In this document: piece by piece, positions 16,589 to 24,747 of the stretch
How the letters are laid out: every line of letters begins with the position of its first letter
Position numbering within the stretch: position 1 is the stretch's first letter
Program-made: the position numbers and the translations under genes
The notes under the pieces: model-generated
What the model was told of the DNA's origin: nothing
Database searches by the model: none
The model's input: the letters and a program-made list of their open reading frames with translations, nothing else
From: Bog-756 sp963839925
GTDB lineage: Bacteria > Actinomycetota > Acidimicrobiia > Acidimicrobiales > RAAP-2
Reading direction: 5' to 3'
Length of the DNA stretch: 64,000 nt
Assembly (NCBI GenBank): GCA_963839925.1
Contig: CAWIWV010000001.1
Location: forward strand, 930,001 to 994,000

Positions 16589-18076
16589 ATGGAAGGACCG
16601 AGAGCACCGAGAGCCGGAAGAATCGGCTGGGGCATACCACTGCTGTTCGTGGTCGGGGCCCTCCTGTTGGCGTCTTGTTCGAGCGCGAGGTCGTCGCCGC
16701 AGCAGAGCACGGTCGTGCCAGCGGTCTACGAAGCCGCCGCGACCTTCAGCGGACCGCTCGTCGCGGGGCACGTCATCGAGCCACTCAGCGCTTTGCCCAC
16801 CGGCCTGGCCGCGCATGGCTATGTCGAACAGGAGCTCACCGCGGCCGGAACCGCGCATGCATTTCGTGCCACGTCGTCGCCGTCGAATGGAAAGTGGGGC
16901 ATCGCCCCGACAACGGCTGCCTCCTATCGCACCCGCATCCTGGTCCGACGGCCCGCCGATCCGGCCAAGTTCAGCGGCGTGGTCGCGGTCGAATGGATGA
17001 ACGAGTCCGCAGGGGAGTCCGCCCCCGATTGGGACTACCTCGATCCTGAGCTGATGGACGCAGGCGTCGCCTGGGTCGGCGTCTCCACCCAAAAGCTCGG
17101 CGTCGACGGCGGGACCTCACTGCTCAGTGGGGGGAAGGTGTCCGGTTCGGTGAAGGGACTGGCGCAGCAAGAGCCTCGGCGTTACGGCGATCTACACCAC
17201 CCGGGCGACCAGTATGCGTTGGACATCTTCGACCAGATCGGGTTCGGTCTCCGCCACTCACCATCGGCGGTGCTCGGACCACTGCACCCGCATACCATCC
17301 TCGCCGTCGGTGAGTCACAGTCGGCCTTCTTCCTCACCACGTTCACCGACGTGCTCGAGCCGTTGGGCTACCCCTACGACGGGATCTTCATCCACAGCAG
17401 GGGTGAGTCGGGGGCCGAGCTGGACGGCAACTCGCTCCCGAAGGGGTCGGCGAACAAGCCGCTGCTGATCCGGACCGACTTGAAGGTGCCGGTCTTCATG
17501 TTCGAGACCCAGACCGACTTGATCTTCCTCGGGTACGCGGCATCCCAGCAACCGAACACGGATCGAATCAGAACCTGGGAGGTGGCCGGGACCTCGCACG
17601 CGGACGTGTACGAGGTCGGGGGAGATCCCGGCTTGCTCGGGTGCACCAACCTCATCAACACCGGTCCACAGCATGTGGTGGCCCAAGCGGCCTTCGCTTC
17701 CTTCGTTCGATGGGTCGTCCACGGCACGCCTCCACCGGAGCCTCCTCCGTTCAAGTTGGCGAGCACCAAGCCACCCACGTTGGCGCTCGATCAGCACGGC
17801 AACGTGATCGGTGGGGTCCGAACACCGGCAGTCGACGTGCCGATCTCAGCATTGAGCGGTGCTGCTCCCAAGGGCACGTCGGTGCTGTGTTCCCTCTTCG
17901 GGACGACCACGCCGTTCAGTCCGAAGGAACTGACCAGCCTCTACGGCTCCGAGGCCAACTATCTCAAGGAGTACTCCGCCAGCCTCGACCACGCGATCGC
18001 CGGCGGGTACCTGCTCCCGTCTGAACGTGCAGGCCTGCTCGCCCAAGCGCGTGAGGTGAAGTTCCCGACCGGCTGA
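16589..18076 (+). CDS. Lipoprotein alpha/beta-hydrolase-domain protein
   Basis: A 495-residue exported protein. The N terminus has a basic stretch, a hydrophobic core and a lipobox (L-L-L-A-S-C), so it should be lipid-anchored outside the cell membrane. The rest resembles the large alpha/beta hydrolase domain family with V-E-W-M-N-E-S and a nucleophile elbow A-V-G-E-S-Q-S-A; a late A-G-T-S-H-A-D-V supplies His. The substrate is unknown. The ATG at 16589 has AGGAGAGCTGAGAG upstream; an in-frame ATG at 16550 would overlap the repaired MarR end. Confidence 0.82.
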   Translation: MEGPRAPRAGRIGWGIPLLFVVGALLLASCSSARSSPQQSTVVPAVYEAAATFSGPLVAGHVIEPLSALPTGLAAHGYVEQELTAAGTAHAFRATSSPSNGKWGIAPTTAASYRTRILVRRPADPAKFSGVVAVEWMNESAGESAPDWDYLDPELMDAGVAWVGVSTQKLGVDGGTSLLSGGKVSGSVKGLAQQEPRRYGDLHHPGDQYALDIFDQIGFGLRHSPSAVLGPLHPHTILAVGESQSAFFLTTFTDVLEPLGYPYDGIFIHSRGESGAELDGNSLPKGSANKPLLIRTDLKVPVFMFETQTDLIFLGYAASQQPNTDRIRTWEVAGTSHADVYEVGGDPGLLGCTNLINTGPQHVVAQAAFASFVRWVVHGTPPPEPPPFKLASTKPPTLALDQHGNVIGGVRTPAVDVPISALSGAAPKGTSVLCSLFGTTTPFSPKELTSLYGSEANYLKEYSASLDHAIAGGYLLPSERAGLLAQAREVKFPTG

Positions 18077-18090
18077 GCGGGTCCGCTCAG
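18073..18090. terminator. Bidirectional hairpin between convergent genes
   Basis: CTGAGCG (18073-18079) pairs with CGCTCAG (18084-18090) across GGTC. It overlaps the hydrolase stop and the end of the AsnC-type gene. There is no T-run. Confidence 0.45.
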
Positions 18091-18323
18091 AGATTCACCA
18101 CCGGACAGGTGACCGTCCGGGTGATCCCCTCGATCAGCTGGATGCGTCCCACCACCATCTGGCCGAGCTCGTCGACGGTGCCCGCCTCGGCCCTCACGAT
18201 CACGTCGTAGGGCCCGGTGACCCCTTCCGCCGCGACGACGCCGGCGAGCGACGCCACCGCCCGGGCCACCGAGGCGGCCTTCCCGACTTCGGTCTGGATG
18301 AGCACGTAGGCGTGGACCGCCAT
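18087..18323 (-). CDS. Stand-alone AsnC/Lrp ligand-binding domain protein
   Basis: The 78-residue product is only the RAM (ligand-binding) half of Lrp/AsnC regulators: M-A-V-H-A-Y-V-L-I-Q-T-E-V-G-K, G-P-Y-D-V-I-V-R-A-E-A-G-T, I-Q-L-I-E-G-I-T-R-T-V-T-C. It has no DNA-binding domain. Such proteins form dimers to octamers that bind amino acids and are very common in actinobacteria; their role is largely open. GGAGG precedes the ATG by seven bases, which decides the start. Confidence 0.88.
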   Translation of the reverse strand: MAVHAYVLIQTEVGKAASVARAVASLAGVVAAEGVTGPYDVIVRAEAGTVDELGQMVVGRIQLIEGITRTVTCPVVNL

Positions 18324-18383
18324 TTGGAACCTCCGGGCACGGGGGCGGGTGACCACGCATGCTAGCGCCGCACTTCCGCCGCC

Positions 18384-18389
18384 TACCAT
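18384..18389 (+). promoter_or_regulatory. -10 box TACCAT of the MFS gene
   Basis: TACCAT ends seven bases before the GTG at 18397 and overlaps the alternative ATG at 18388, favouring the GTG as the true start. Confidence 0.45.
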
Positions 18390-18396
18390 GCCCAGG

Positions 18397-19842
18397 GTGA
18401 GCGTCAGGGAGCGCGGAGATCAGTTCCGTCGGCTGGTTCGATCGGCGCTCACCGACCTCTTCGACCAACGCAGTCCGTTCGGCAGGCTGGCACTCACCCA
18501 CGTGCTGATGACGGCGGGGGACACCATGTTCGCCGTCTCCCTGGCTGGCTCGCTCTTCTTCTCGATCTCGCCGACGGAAGCCAAGGACAAGGTGTTGCTC
18601 TACTTGCTCTTGACCGTCGGACCGTTCGCGATCGCCGCTCCCGCACTGGGACCCACGATCGACGCCAGCCGCGGGGCGAGGCGGGCGATGGTGGTGATCT
18701 CGGCGCTGGGCCGGGCGGCCCTGTGCCCGTTCCTCGCCCGGGACATCCACTCGCTTCTCCTCTTCCCCGAGGCGTTCGCCATGTTGGTGTTCTCCAAGGT
18801 GTACGTCGTCACCAAAGGGGCGCTGGTTCCGGAGATGGCGGCCATCGGCATGCTGGACGGGTCCCCCTCCACTCCGAGCGGATCGGCCTCCTCACCGCTG
18901 CCGCCGACCACTCCTGTTCGAGCCGCCGCCGAGGGACCCGAGCCCACCCCGCCCTACGGGATGCCGGTCATCCACGTCGACGACCCGGACAGCGGAACCG
19001 ATCGGGTCGAACCGGACCTCGCTTCCCTGAACGCGCGCCTCGGGTTGCTGGCCTGCCTCGCCGGCTTCCTGTTCGCCCTTCCGGCGGTGGCGATCTACAA
19101 GCTGGGAGGCGCCCCCAGCGTGCTGTGGGTGTTGGTCGGGGTGTTCGTCGCGGCTGCGGTCGCCGGCGCCCGACTGCCGGTGCCCTTCCGGGGAAGAGAT
19201 CGAAAGAGCAAGTCGGCACCGGCCGTCGTGCTCGCTCCGGGGGAGGACACCAGGTGGGCCGAGGATGCAGCAGATCTCGCCGCGCTCCGCCCCATCGCAG
19301 ACAGCCAGGTGCTCCTCGCCCTCATGCCGATGTCGGTGCTGAAGGCGCTCGTCGGGTTCACGACCTTCCTGTTCGCCTTCGGGCTGCGCAGGGCCGGTGC
19401 GGCGACCTGGTGGTTCGGGTTGGTGCTCGCCGCGTTCACCGCCGGTTCGCTCATCGGGGTGCTGCTGGTGGCCCGAATCCGACGCGTGCTCGACGAACCG
19501 CGGATGCTGGCCGGCTCGTTGTGGCTGGTCGTCGTGGTCGCCGGGATCGGCGCCTTCTATCCGGCGCGTTGGTTCTGGGCGGTGGTGGCCTTGTCGGTCG
19601 GAGTGGCCGGCGCGGTGGCCAAACCGTCGTTCGACGCGTTGGTCCAACGCCACGTAAGCGAGTCCAACCAGGGCCGGGCGTTCGCCCGCAACGAAACCCG
19701 TTTCCAGCTCATGTGGGTGGCCGGTTCGTTCGTGCCGGTGGTGCTCTCGCTGCCTGTCCCCGGGGGGAACCTGGTGATGGCAGCGGCCGCGGCGACCGGC
19801 GCGGTGTTCTACATGGCCTCGTGGAGCTCGTTCAGAGGGTGA
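18397..19842 (+). CDS. MFS-type transporter
   Basis: A 481-residue integral membrane protein with about 12 hydrophobic helices. Examples are L-L-Y-L-L-L-T-V-G-P-F-A-I-A-A-P, L-L-A-C-L-A-G-F-L-F-A-L-P-A-V and A-F-T-A-G-S-L-I-G-V-L-L-V-A-R. A conserved D-A-S-R-G-A-R-R loop follows helix 2. An unusually long Pro/Ser/Thr-rich, acidic cytoplasmic loop (residues about 150-215) separates the halves. The substrate is unknown. It is divergent from the AsnC-type gene and convergent with pckG. Confidence 0.82.
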   Translation: MSVRERGDQFRRLVRSALTDLFDQRSPFGRLALTHVLMTAGDTMFAVSLAGSLFFSISPTEAKDKVLLYLLLTVGPFAIAAPALGPTIDASRGARRAMVVISALGRAALCPFLARDIHSLLLFPEAFAMLVFSKVYVVTKGALVPEMAAIGMLDGSPSTPSGSASSPLPPTTPVRAAAEGPEPTPPYGMPVIHVDDPDSGTDRVEPDLASLNARLGLLACLAGFLFALPAVAIYKLGGAPSVLWVLVGVFVAAAVAGARLPVPFRGRDRKSKSAPAVVLAPGEDTRWAEDAADLAALRPIADSQVLLALMPMSVLKALVGFTTFLFAFGLRRAGAATWWFGLVLAAFTAGSLIGVLLVARIRRVLDEPRMLAGSLWLVVVVAGIGAFYPARWFWAVVALSVGVAGAVAKPSFDALVQRHVSESNQGRAFARNETRFQLMWVAGSFVPVVLSLPVPGGNLVMAAAAATGAVFYMASWSSFRG

Positions 19843-19865
19843 CCGATCGGTCGGTGACCGATCGG
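19843..19865. terminator. Hairpin between convergent MFS and pckG genes
   Basis: CCGATCGGTC (19843-19852) pairs perfectly with GACCGATCGG (19856-19865) over a three-base loop. Direct repeats of TGACCGATCGG make up the arms. Confidence 0.5.
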
Positions 19866-19887
19866 AGGGTCACTGACGAAAATCAGC

Positions 19888-21678
19888 TCAACCGAGCTTC
19901 TTTTCGAGCGTGTCCAGCTCGTCGGCGAGGCGGGCCGGCAGCTTGTCACCGAAGACGGCGAAGTGCTCCCGGATCTTCGGAACCTCCAACCGCCACTCGT
20001 CCCGGTCGACCGACAGCAGCTTCTCCATGTCCGACGCAGAGACGTCGAGCCCTTCGGTGTCGATGGCCGAGGACGAGGGGACGAAGCCGATCGGTGTGTC
20101 GGTCGCCTCACCTCTGCCACCGACCCGTTCGAACACCCACTCGAGCACCCGGGAGTTCTCGCCGTAACCGGGCCAGAGCCACTTCCCGTTGTCGTCCTTG
20201 CGGAACCAGTTGACATAGAAGATCTTCGGGAGCTTGTCCGGGTCTGCCGACTCGCCCATCTCCAACCAGTGCGCGAAGTAGTCGGCCATGTTGTAACCGC
20301 AGAAGGGAAGCATGGCGAACGGATCGCGCCGGAGGTTGCCGACAGCACCCGCCGCTGCCGCGGTCGTCTCGGAGGCCATGATCGACCCGAGGAAGACACC
20401 GTGTGCCCAGTCCCGCGACTGGAAGACGAGGGGGACCACCGATGCCCTGCGTCCACCGAAGAGGATGGCATCGATCGGCACGCCGGCCGGGTCCTCCCAC
20501 TCGGTGGCGATGGCGGGGTCCTGCGACGCGGGGACGGTGAAGCGGGCGTTGGGGTGCGCAGCCGGTGTCCCGGTCTCGGGGGTCCAGTCCTCACCCTTCC
20601 ACGAGGTGAGATGTGCGGGAGGCTCGTCGGTCATGCCCTCCCACCAGACATCACCGTCGTCGGTGAGTGCGGTGTTGGTGAAGATCGTGTTGGCCTCGAG
20701 GGTGAGCATCGCGTTCGGGTTGGTATGGCTGTTGGTGCCCGGCGCGACCCCGAAGAATCCCGCCTCGGGGTTGATGGCGTAGAGGCGGCCGTCGGGTCCG
20801 AACTTCATCCAGCAGATGTCGTCACCCACCGTCTCGACCTTCCAGTCGGCCAGGGTGGGGATCAGCATCGCGAGGTTCGTCTTGCCGCAGGCGGAGGGGA
20901 AGGCGCCGGTGACGTACCTGGTCTCGCCGGCCGGCGAGGTGAGCTTGAGGATCAGCATGTGCTCGGCCAGCCAGTGTTCGTCGCGCGCCATGGCCGAGGC
21001 GATCCGCAGTGCGAAGCACTTCTTTCCGAGGAGAGCGTTTCCTCCGTAGCCGGATCCGTACGACCAGATCTCCCGCGTCTCGGGGAAGTGCACGATGTAC
21101 TTGTTGTCGGCATCGCACGGCCACGCCGAATCGGGCTCGCCCTTGGCCAGCGGAGCGCCCACCGAATGCAGACACGGGACGAAGTCGCCGTCGTCGCCGA
21201 GCACCTCGAGGGCGCCCTTTCCGACCCGGGTCATGATCCGCATGGAAACCGCCACGTAGGCCGAATCGGTGATCTCCACCCCGATGTGGGCGATGGACGA
21301 GCCGAGCGGTCCCATCGAGAACGGCACCACGTACATCGTCCGCCCGCGCATCGACCCCTTGAACAGATCGGTCAGCGTGGCGCGCATCTCGACGGGATCG
21401 CGCCAGTTGTTGGTCGGCCCGGCATCGGACTCGACGGTGGAGCAGATGAAGGTCCGGTCCTCGACCCGTGCCACATCACCCGGATCCGAGCGCGCCCAGT
21501 AGCTGTTGGGCCGCTTGGCGTCCGAGAGCTTGGTGAAGGTCCCCGCGTCCACCAGCAACTGGCAGAGCCGGTCGTACTCCTCGGCTGAACCGTCGCACCA
21601 CTCGACCTGGTCAGGTTCGGTCAGCGCGGCGATCTCATCGACCCATGCGATCAGCCTCTTGTTCCGGGTGGGGGGCAT
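19888..21678 (-). CDS. pckG: Phosphoenolpyruvate carboxykinase (GTP)
   Basis: A 596-residue enzyme, the normal length for GTP-type PEPCK, converting oxaloacetate and GTP to PEP, CO2 and GDP in gluconeogenesis. The P-loop G-A-F-P-S-A-C-G-K-T-N-L-A-M with the reactive Cys is diagnostic for the GTP class. Also visible are R-I-M-T-R-V-G-K-G-A-L, K-K-C-F-A-L-R-I-A-S and W-F-R-K-D-D-N-G-K-W-L-W-P-G-Y-G-E-N near the C terminus. The ATG at 21678 follows GAGGAGGAAGAA; the longer frame from a GTG at 21747 lacks such a site. Confidence 0.97.
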   Translation of the reverse strand: MPPTRNKRLIAWVDEIAALTEPDQVEWCDGSAEEYDRLCQLLVDAGTFTKLSDAKRPNSYWARSDPGDVARVEDRTFICSTVESDAGPTNNWRDPVEMRATLTDLFKGSMRGRTMYVVPFSMGPLGSSIAHIGVEITDSAYVAVSMRIMTRVGKGALEVLGDDGDFVPCLHSVGAPLAKGEPDSAWPCDADNKYIVHFPETREIWSYGSGYGGNALLGKKCFALRIASAMARDEHWLAEHMLILKLTSPAGETRYVTGAFPSACGKTNLAMLIPTLADWKVETVGDDICWMKFGPDGRLYAINPEAGFFGVAPGTNSHTNPNAMLTLEANTIFTNTALTDDGDVWWEGMTDEPPAHLTSWKGEDWTPETGTPAAHPNARFTVPASQDPAIATEWEDPAGVPIDAILFGGRRASVVPLVFQSRDWAHGVFLGSIMASETTAAAAGAVGNLRRDPFAMLPFCGYNMADYFAHWLEMGESADPDKLPKIFYVNWFRKDDNGKWLWPGYGENSRVLEWVFERVGGRGEATDTPIGFVPSSSAIDTEGLDVSASDMEKLLSVDRDEWRLEVPKIREHFAVFGDKLPARLADELDTLEKKLG

Positions 21679-21820
21679 GGGTTGGTTCTTCCTCCTCGCG
21701 TCTGCTTCAGTTCGACCATCGGGCAGGGGGCCCGTGGAGCCGTCCACGGGTTATCCACCGACCGAGTGGGAGACTACGGCCCACAATGGTAGGCAGGGAC
21801 TCGTGGGAAGTCCCAATTCC

Positions 21821-22780
21821 ATGCCCTCTGGCGTTGACGAATTTACCGTCATCGAACGACTGAAGAGCCGGTTCGAGTCTGCGGCCGGTTCCCTGGGGGT
21901 CATCCGGTCGCCCGGAGACACCTGGATCGGCGACGACGCGGCGGTTGTCGGGCTCTCCGGTGCCGGTCAGGTGGTCTGGTCCACCGATCTCGTCGTCGCA
22001 GGCGTGCACGTCGATCTGGACCTCTGCGGTCTGGACGACGTGGGCTACAAGGCGCTGATGGTGACCGTCTCCGACCTCGCGGCCATGGGGGTGCCGCCCC
22101 GCTACGCGCTGGTATCGGTCGCCTCCCCTCCAAAGACCGATCTCGACCTGCTGGGAGCGGGTCTCGCCGCCGCCTCGACGGAGGCCGGATGCGTCGTGGT
22201 GGGCGGGGATCTCTCGGAGTCGGCGACGCTGGTGGTCTCGGTGGCCGCGGTCGGCATCCTCGAGGCGGGTGCTTCCCCGGGTCCGCTTCTCCGCTCGGGA
22301 GCACGCCCCGGCGACCGTCTGTTGGTGACCGGCCCCCTCGGGAGCTCGGCGGCGGGCCTCCGTGTTCTTGGCGGCGACCGGTCCGCGGAACAGGCCCCCG
22401 ATCGGCTGACCAGCGCTTATCGCAGGCCGGTGGCGAGGATCCGTGAGGGCGAGATTGCCCGGCTTTCAGGTGCGACGGCTGCGATCGACCTCTCGGACGG
22501 GCTCGCAGCCGATCTGAGGCAGCTCGGGACGGCGTCGGGAGTGGGAGCTTCGCTCGGCGCGCTTCCCGTCGCAGAGGGAGCGACCGAGGAGGAAGCGTTG
22601 GGCGGCGGTGAGGACTACGAGCTGTTGGTGGCGACGCCCGACCCCGGGGGCCTGGTGACTGCCTTTGCCGCCGCAGGCCTGCGCGCCCCGTTGGCGATCG
22701 GGTGGTGCACCGCCGAGCAGAACACCTACACCCTGGACGGCCACCCGCTGGCCGAGGCCGGGTGGCGCCACCGGTTCTGA
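21821..22780 (+). CDS. thiL: Thiamine-monophosphate kinase
   Basis: A PurM-fold kinase of 319 residues that makes thiamine diphosphate from thiamine monophosphate with ATP. Motifs: W-I-G-D-D-A-A-V-V, S-T-D-L-V-V-A-G-V-H-V-D-L-D, V-T-V-S-D-L-A-A-M-G, V-V-G-G-D-L-S-E-S, D-L-S-D-G-L-A-A-D-L-R-Q-L and G-G-G-E-D-Y-E-L-L-V. These cover Mg and phosphate binding. A GTG at 21803 is an alternative start. It is divergent from pckG and converges with rpmB. Confidence 0.95.
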   Translation: MPSGVDEFTVIERLKSRFESAAGSLGVIRSPGDTWIGDDAAVVGLSGAGQVVWSTDLVVAGVHVDLDLCGLDDVGYKALMVTVSDLAAMGVPPRYALVSVASPPKTDLDLLGAGLAAASTEAGCVVVGGDLSESATLVVSVAAVGILEAGASPGPLLRSGARPGDRLLVTGPLGSSAAGLRVLGGDRSAEQAPDRLTSAYRRPVARIREGEIARLSGATAAIDLSDGLAADLRQLGTASGVGASLGALPVAEGATEEEALGGGEDYELLVATPDPGGLVTAFAAAGLRAPLAIGWCTAEQNTYTLDGHPLAEAGWRHRF

Positions 22781-22796
22781 GCGCGGTTGGAGTTGC

Positions 22797-23006
22797 TCAG
22801 GCGGGGATGTTCCGGACAGGCCGCTTGACGACCTTGCCCGATCGGATGCACGAGGTGCACACGTTGATCCGCTTGGGAGTTCCGTCCACCATCGCCCGGA
22901 CCCGCTGCACATTGGGGTTCCAGCGCCGCTTGGTCCGCCGGTGGGAGTGGCTGACGTTCATGCCGAACGACGGCTTCTTCCCGCATATGTCGCACACCGA
23001 TGCCAT
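22797..23006 (-). CDS. rpmB: 50S ribosomal protein L28
   Basis: A 69-residue L28 of the zinc-ribbon type: C-D-I-C-G-K-K at the N terminus and C-T-S-C-I-R-S-G-K-V near the C terminus hold the four Cys. The middle (S-H-S-H-R-R-T-K-R-R-W-N-P-N-V) is the rRNA-binding core. TGAGGAAG lies upstream of the ATG. Actinobacteria often carry a second Cys-less L28 used when zinc is scarce; none is visible here. Confidence 0.96.
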   Translation of the reverse strand: MASVCDICGKKPSFGMNVSHSHRRTKRRWNPNVQRVRAMVDGTPKRINVCTSCIRSGKVVKRPVRNIPA

Positions 23007-23051
23007 CGCGATCCGGCTTCCTCACTCGATCCTCAGGTAAGCCGCAAAGGT

Positions 23052-23057
23052 TAGCAT
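23052..23057 (+). promoter_or_regulatory. -10 box TAGCAT of the FakA-like gene
   Basis: TAGCAT ends seven bases before the ATG at 23065, at the divergent junction with rpmB. Confidence 0.45.
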
Positions 23058-23064
23058 CCTGGAA

Positions 23065-24747
23065 ATGGTGGTCCTCGACGCCCTCGATGCTGCAGACGTG
23101 TGCAAGGTGATCATCACATTCCGTGACGGGCTCTCGTCCCACCGTGAGTTGATCAACGGGCTCAACGTCTACCCGGTCCCCGATGGTGACACCGGGACCA
23201 ACATGGCGTTGACCGTCGAGTCGGTCCTCGAGGAGATCTCCGCGCTCGAGGAGCCCGACCTGGCCGCCACCTGTAAGGCGGTCGCCCACGGTTCGCTGAT
23301 GGGCGCCCGGGGTAACTCCGGGGTCATTCTCTCCCAGCTGCTGCGGGGGATCTCCGAGGGCCTCGGCGGCTCGGCACAGCCAGGGCCCCGCGAACTCTCC
23401 GATGCGCTGACGCTCGCCGACCGGTTGGCACGCGAAGCGGTGATGCGACCGGTCGAGGGCACCATCCTGACCGTCGCCAGGGGTGCGGCAGAGGAGGCGA
23501 AACAGGCCGCCGACGCCGGCAAGTCCCTGGTGGATGTCGCCGAGGCGGCGCGAGATGGCGCGGCCGTCGCGCTGGCGAGCACCCCGTCACTGCTGCCGGT
23601 GCTCGAACAGGCCGGGGTGGTCGACGCCGGGGGGACCGGCTTGGTCCTGCTGTTCGACGCGATCCTGTCGGTCATCGACGGCCGCTCGATGCCGGCGCCG
23701 CCCGAGCTACCCGAGGTCCACTTCGGGCCGGTGAACCCGGAGGCGCCCGGTGCTGCCGCGCTCGCAAGCGACGATCGCGACGCTCAGCTGGCCGAGCTGC
23801 GGTACGAGGTGATGTACCTGCTCGAGGCGCCGGACGAGACCATCCCGTCCTTCAAAGAGGTCTGGGCCGGGCTCGGGGACTCGATTGTCGTGGTCGGAGG
23901 CGACGGTCTCTGGAACTGCCACATCCACACAGACGACATCGGCGGCGCGATCGAGGCCTCGCTCGATGCGGGGAGGCCTCGCACGATCAGAGTGACCGAC
24001 CTGCTCGAACAGGTCGAGGAGGAGCGGTGGGTGCGTGAAGGCGCGGGAACCGTCGGGAGTGGACCGGCGCCCACACCCCCGGGTCCGGCACCGACCACCG
24101 CGGTGGTTGCGGTGGCCACGGGCGACGGGGTCGGGCGGATCTTCCGGTCGCTCGGCGTCCAGGGGCTCATCGCGGGCGGCCAGTCGATGAACCCGTCGAC
24201 TTCCGACCTGCTCCAGGCGGTGGAGTCGGTCCGCTCCGACGAGGTGATCATCCTCCCCAACAACGGGAACATCCGGCCGGTAGCCGAGCGGGTGGGCGAG
24301 CTCACGACCAAGACGGTGCGGATCGTGCCCACCGAGACGGTCGTCGAGGGATTTGCCGCCCTGCTCGCCTACGACCCGGAAGCCCACGGTGAGGTGAACG
24401 CCACGAGCATGGCGGCCTCCGCGCTCCGAGTGGTCCCTGGCGAGGTGACCCGGGCGGTGCGCGATTCGGACAGCAGAGCGGGTGCGATCGTGGTCGGGGA
24501 TTGGCTCGGTCTCTCTCGTCAGGGGATCGAAGTGGTCAACGACTCCCTGGCCGGTGCGGCATGCGCGCTGCTGGACATGTTGGTGACCGGCGACCACGAT
24601 CTGGTCACGATCATCGAGGGCGACGGGTCGGGCGCGGCGGACACCCGGCGGATCACCGAATGGATCAAGGATCAGCGGCCCGACGTCGAGATCGAGGTGC
24701 ACCACGGCGGACAGCCTCACTACCCGTACCTGTTTTCGATCGAGTGA
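23065..24747 (+). CDS. DAK2/FakA-like kinase-domain protein
   Basis: The protein has 560 residues. The N-terminal DAK2 domain (V-Y-P-V-P-D-G-D-T-G-T-N-M, then L-M-G-A-R-G-N-S-G-V-I-L-S-Q-L-L-R-G) is the ATP-binding, Mg-binding part of the dihydroxyacetone kinase/fatty-acid kinase family. The middle and C-terminal parts (V-I-I-L-P-N-N-G-N-I, V-P-T-E-T-V-V-E-G) match FakA. FakA phosphorylates fatty acids held by a FakB (DegV) protein for phospholipid synthesis; no fakB is in the window. The gene overlaps recG by four bases (GTGA), as in many Gram-positive genomes. Confidence 0.9.
   Translation: MVVLDALDAADVCKVIITFRDGLSSHRELINGLNVYPVPDGDTGTNMALTVESVLEEISALEEPDLAATCKAVAHGSLMGARGNSGVILSQLLRGISEGLGGSAQPGPRELSDALTLADRLAREAVMRPVEGTILTVARGAAEEAKQAADAGKSLVDVAEAARDGAAVALASTPSLLPVLEQAGVVDAGGTGLVLLFDAILSVIDGRSMPAPPELPEVHFGPVNPEAPGAAALASDDRDAQLAELRYEVMYLLEAPDETIPSFKEVWAGLGDSIVVVGGDGLWNCHIHTDDIGGAIEASLDAGRPRTIRVTDLLEQVEEERWVREGAGTVGSGPAPTPPGPAPTTAVVAVATGDGVGRIFRSLGVQGLIAGGQSMNPSTSDLLQAVESVRSDEVIILPNNGNIRPVAERVGELTTKTVRIVPTETVVEGFAALLAYDPEAHGEVNATSMAASALRVVPGEVTRAVRDSDSRAGAIVVGDWLGLSRQGIEVVNDSLAGAACALLDMLVTGDHDLVTIIEGDGSGAADTRRITEWIKDQRPDVEIEVHHGGQPHYPYLFSIE

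Noticed and set aside
19963..21588. Long plus-strand frame (541 codons) opposite pckG
   Set aside because: Antisense to a full-length, motif-complete PEPCK; no domain seen.
23707..24720. Minus-strand frame opposite the FakA-like gene
   Set aside because: His/Arg/Gly-rich shadow without motifs.
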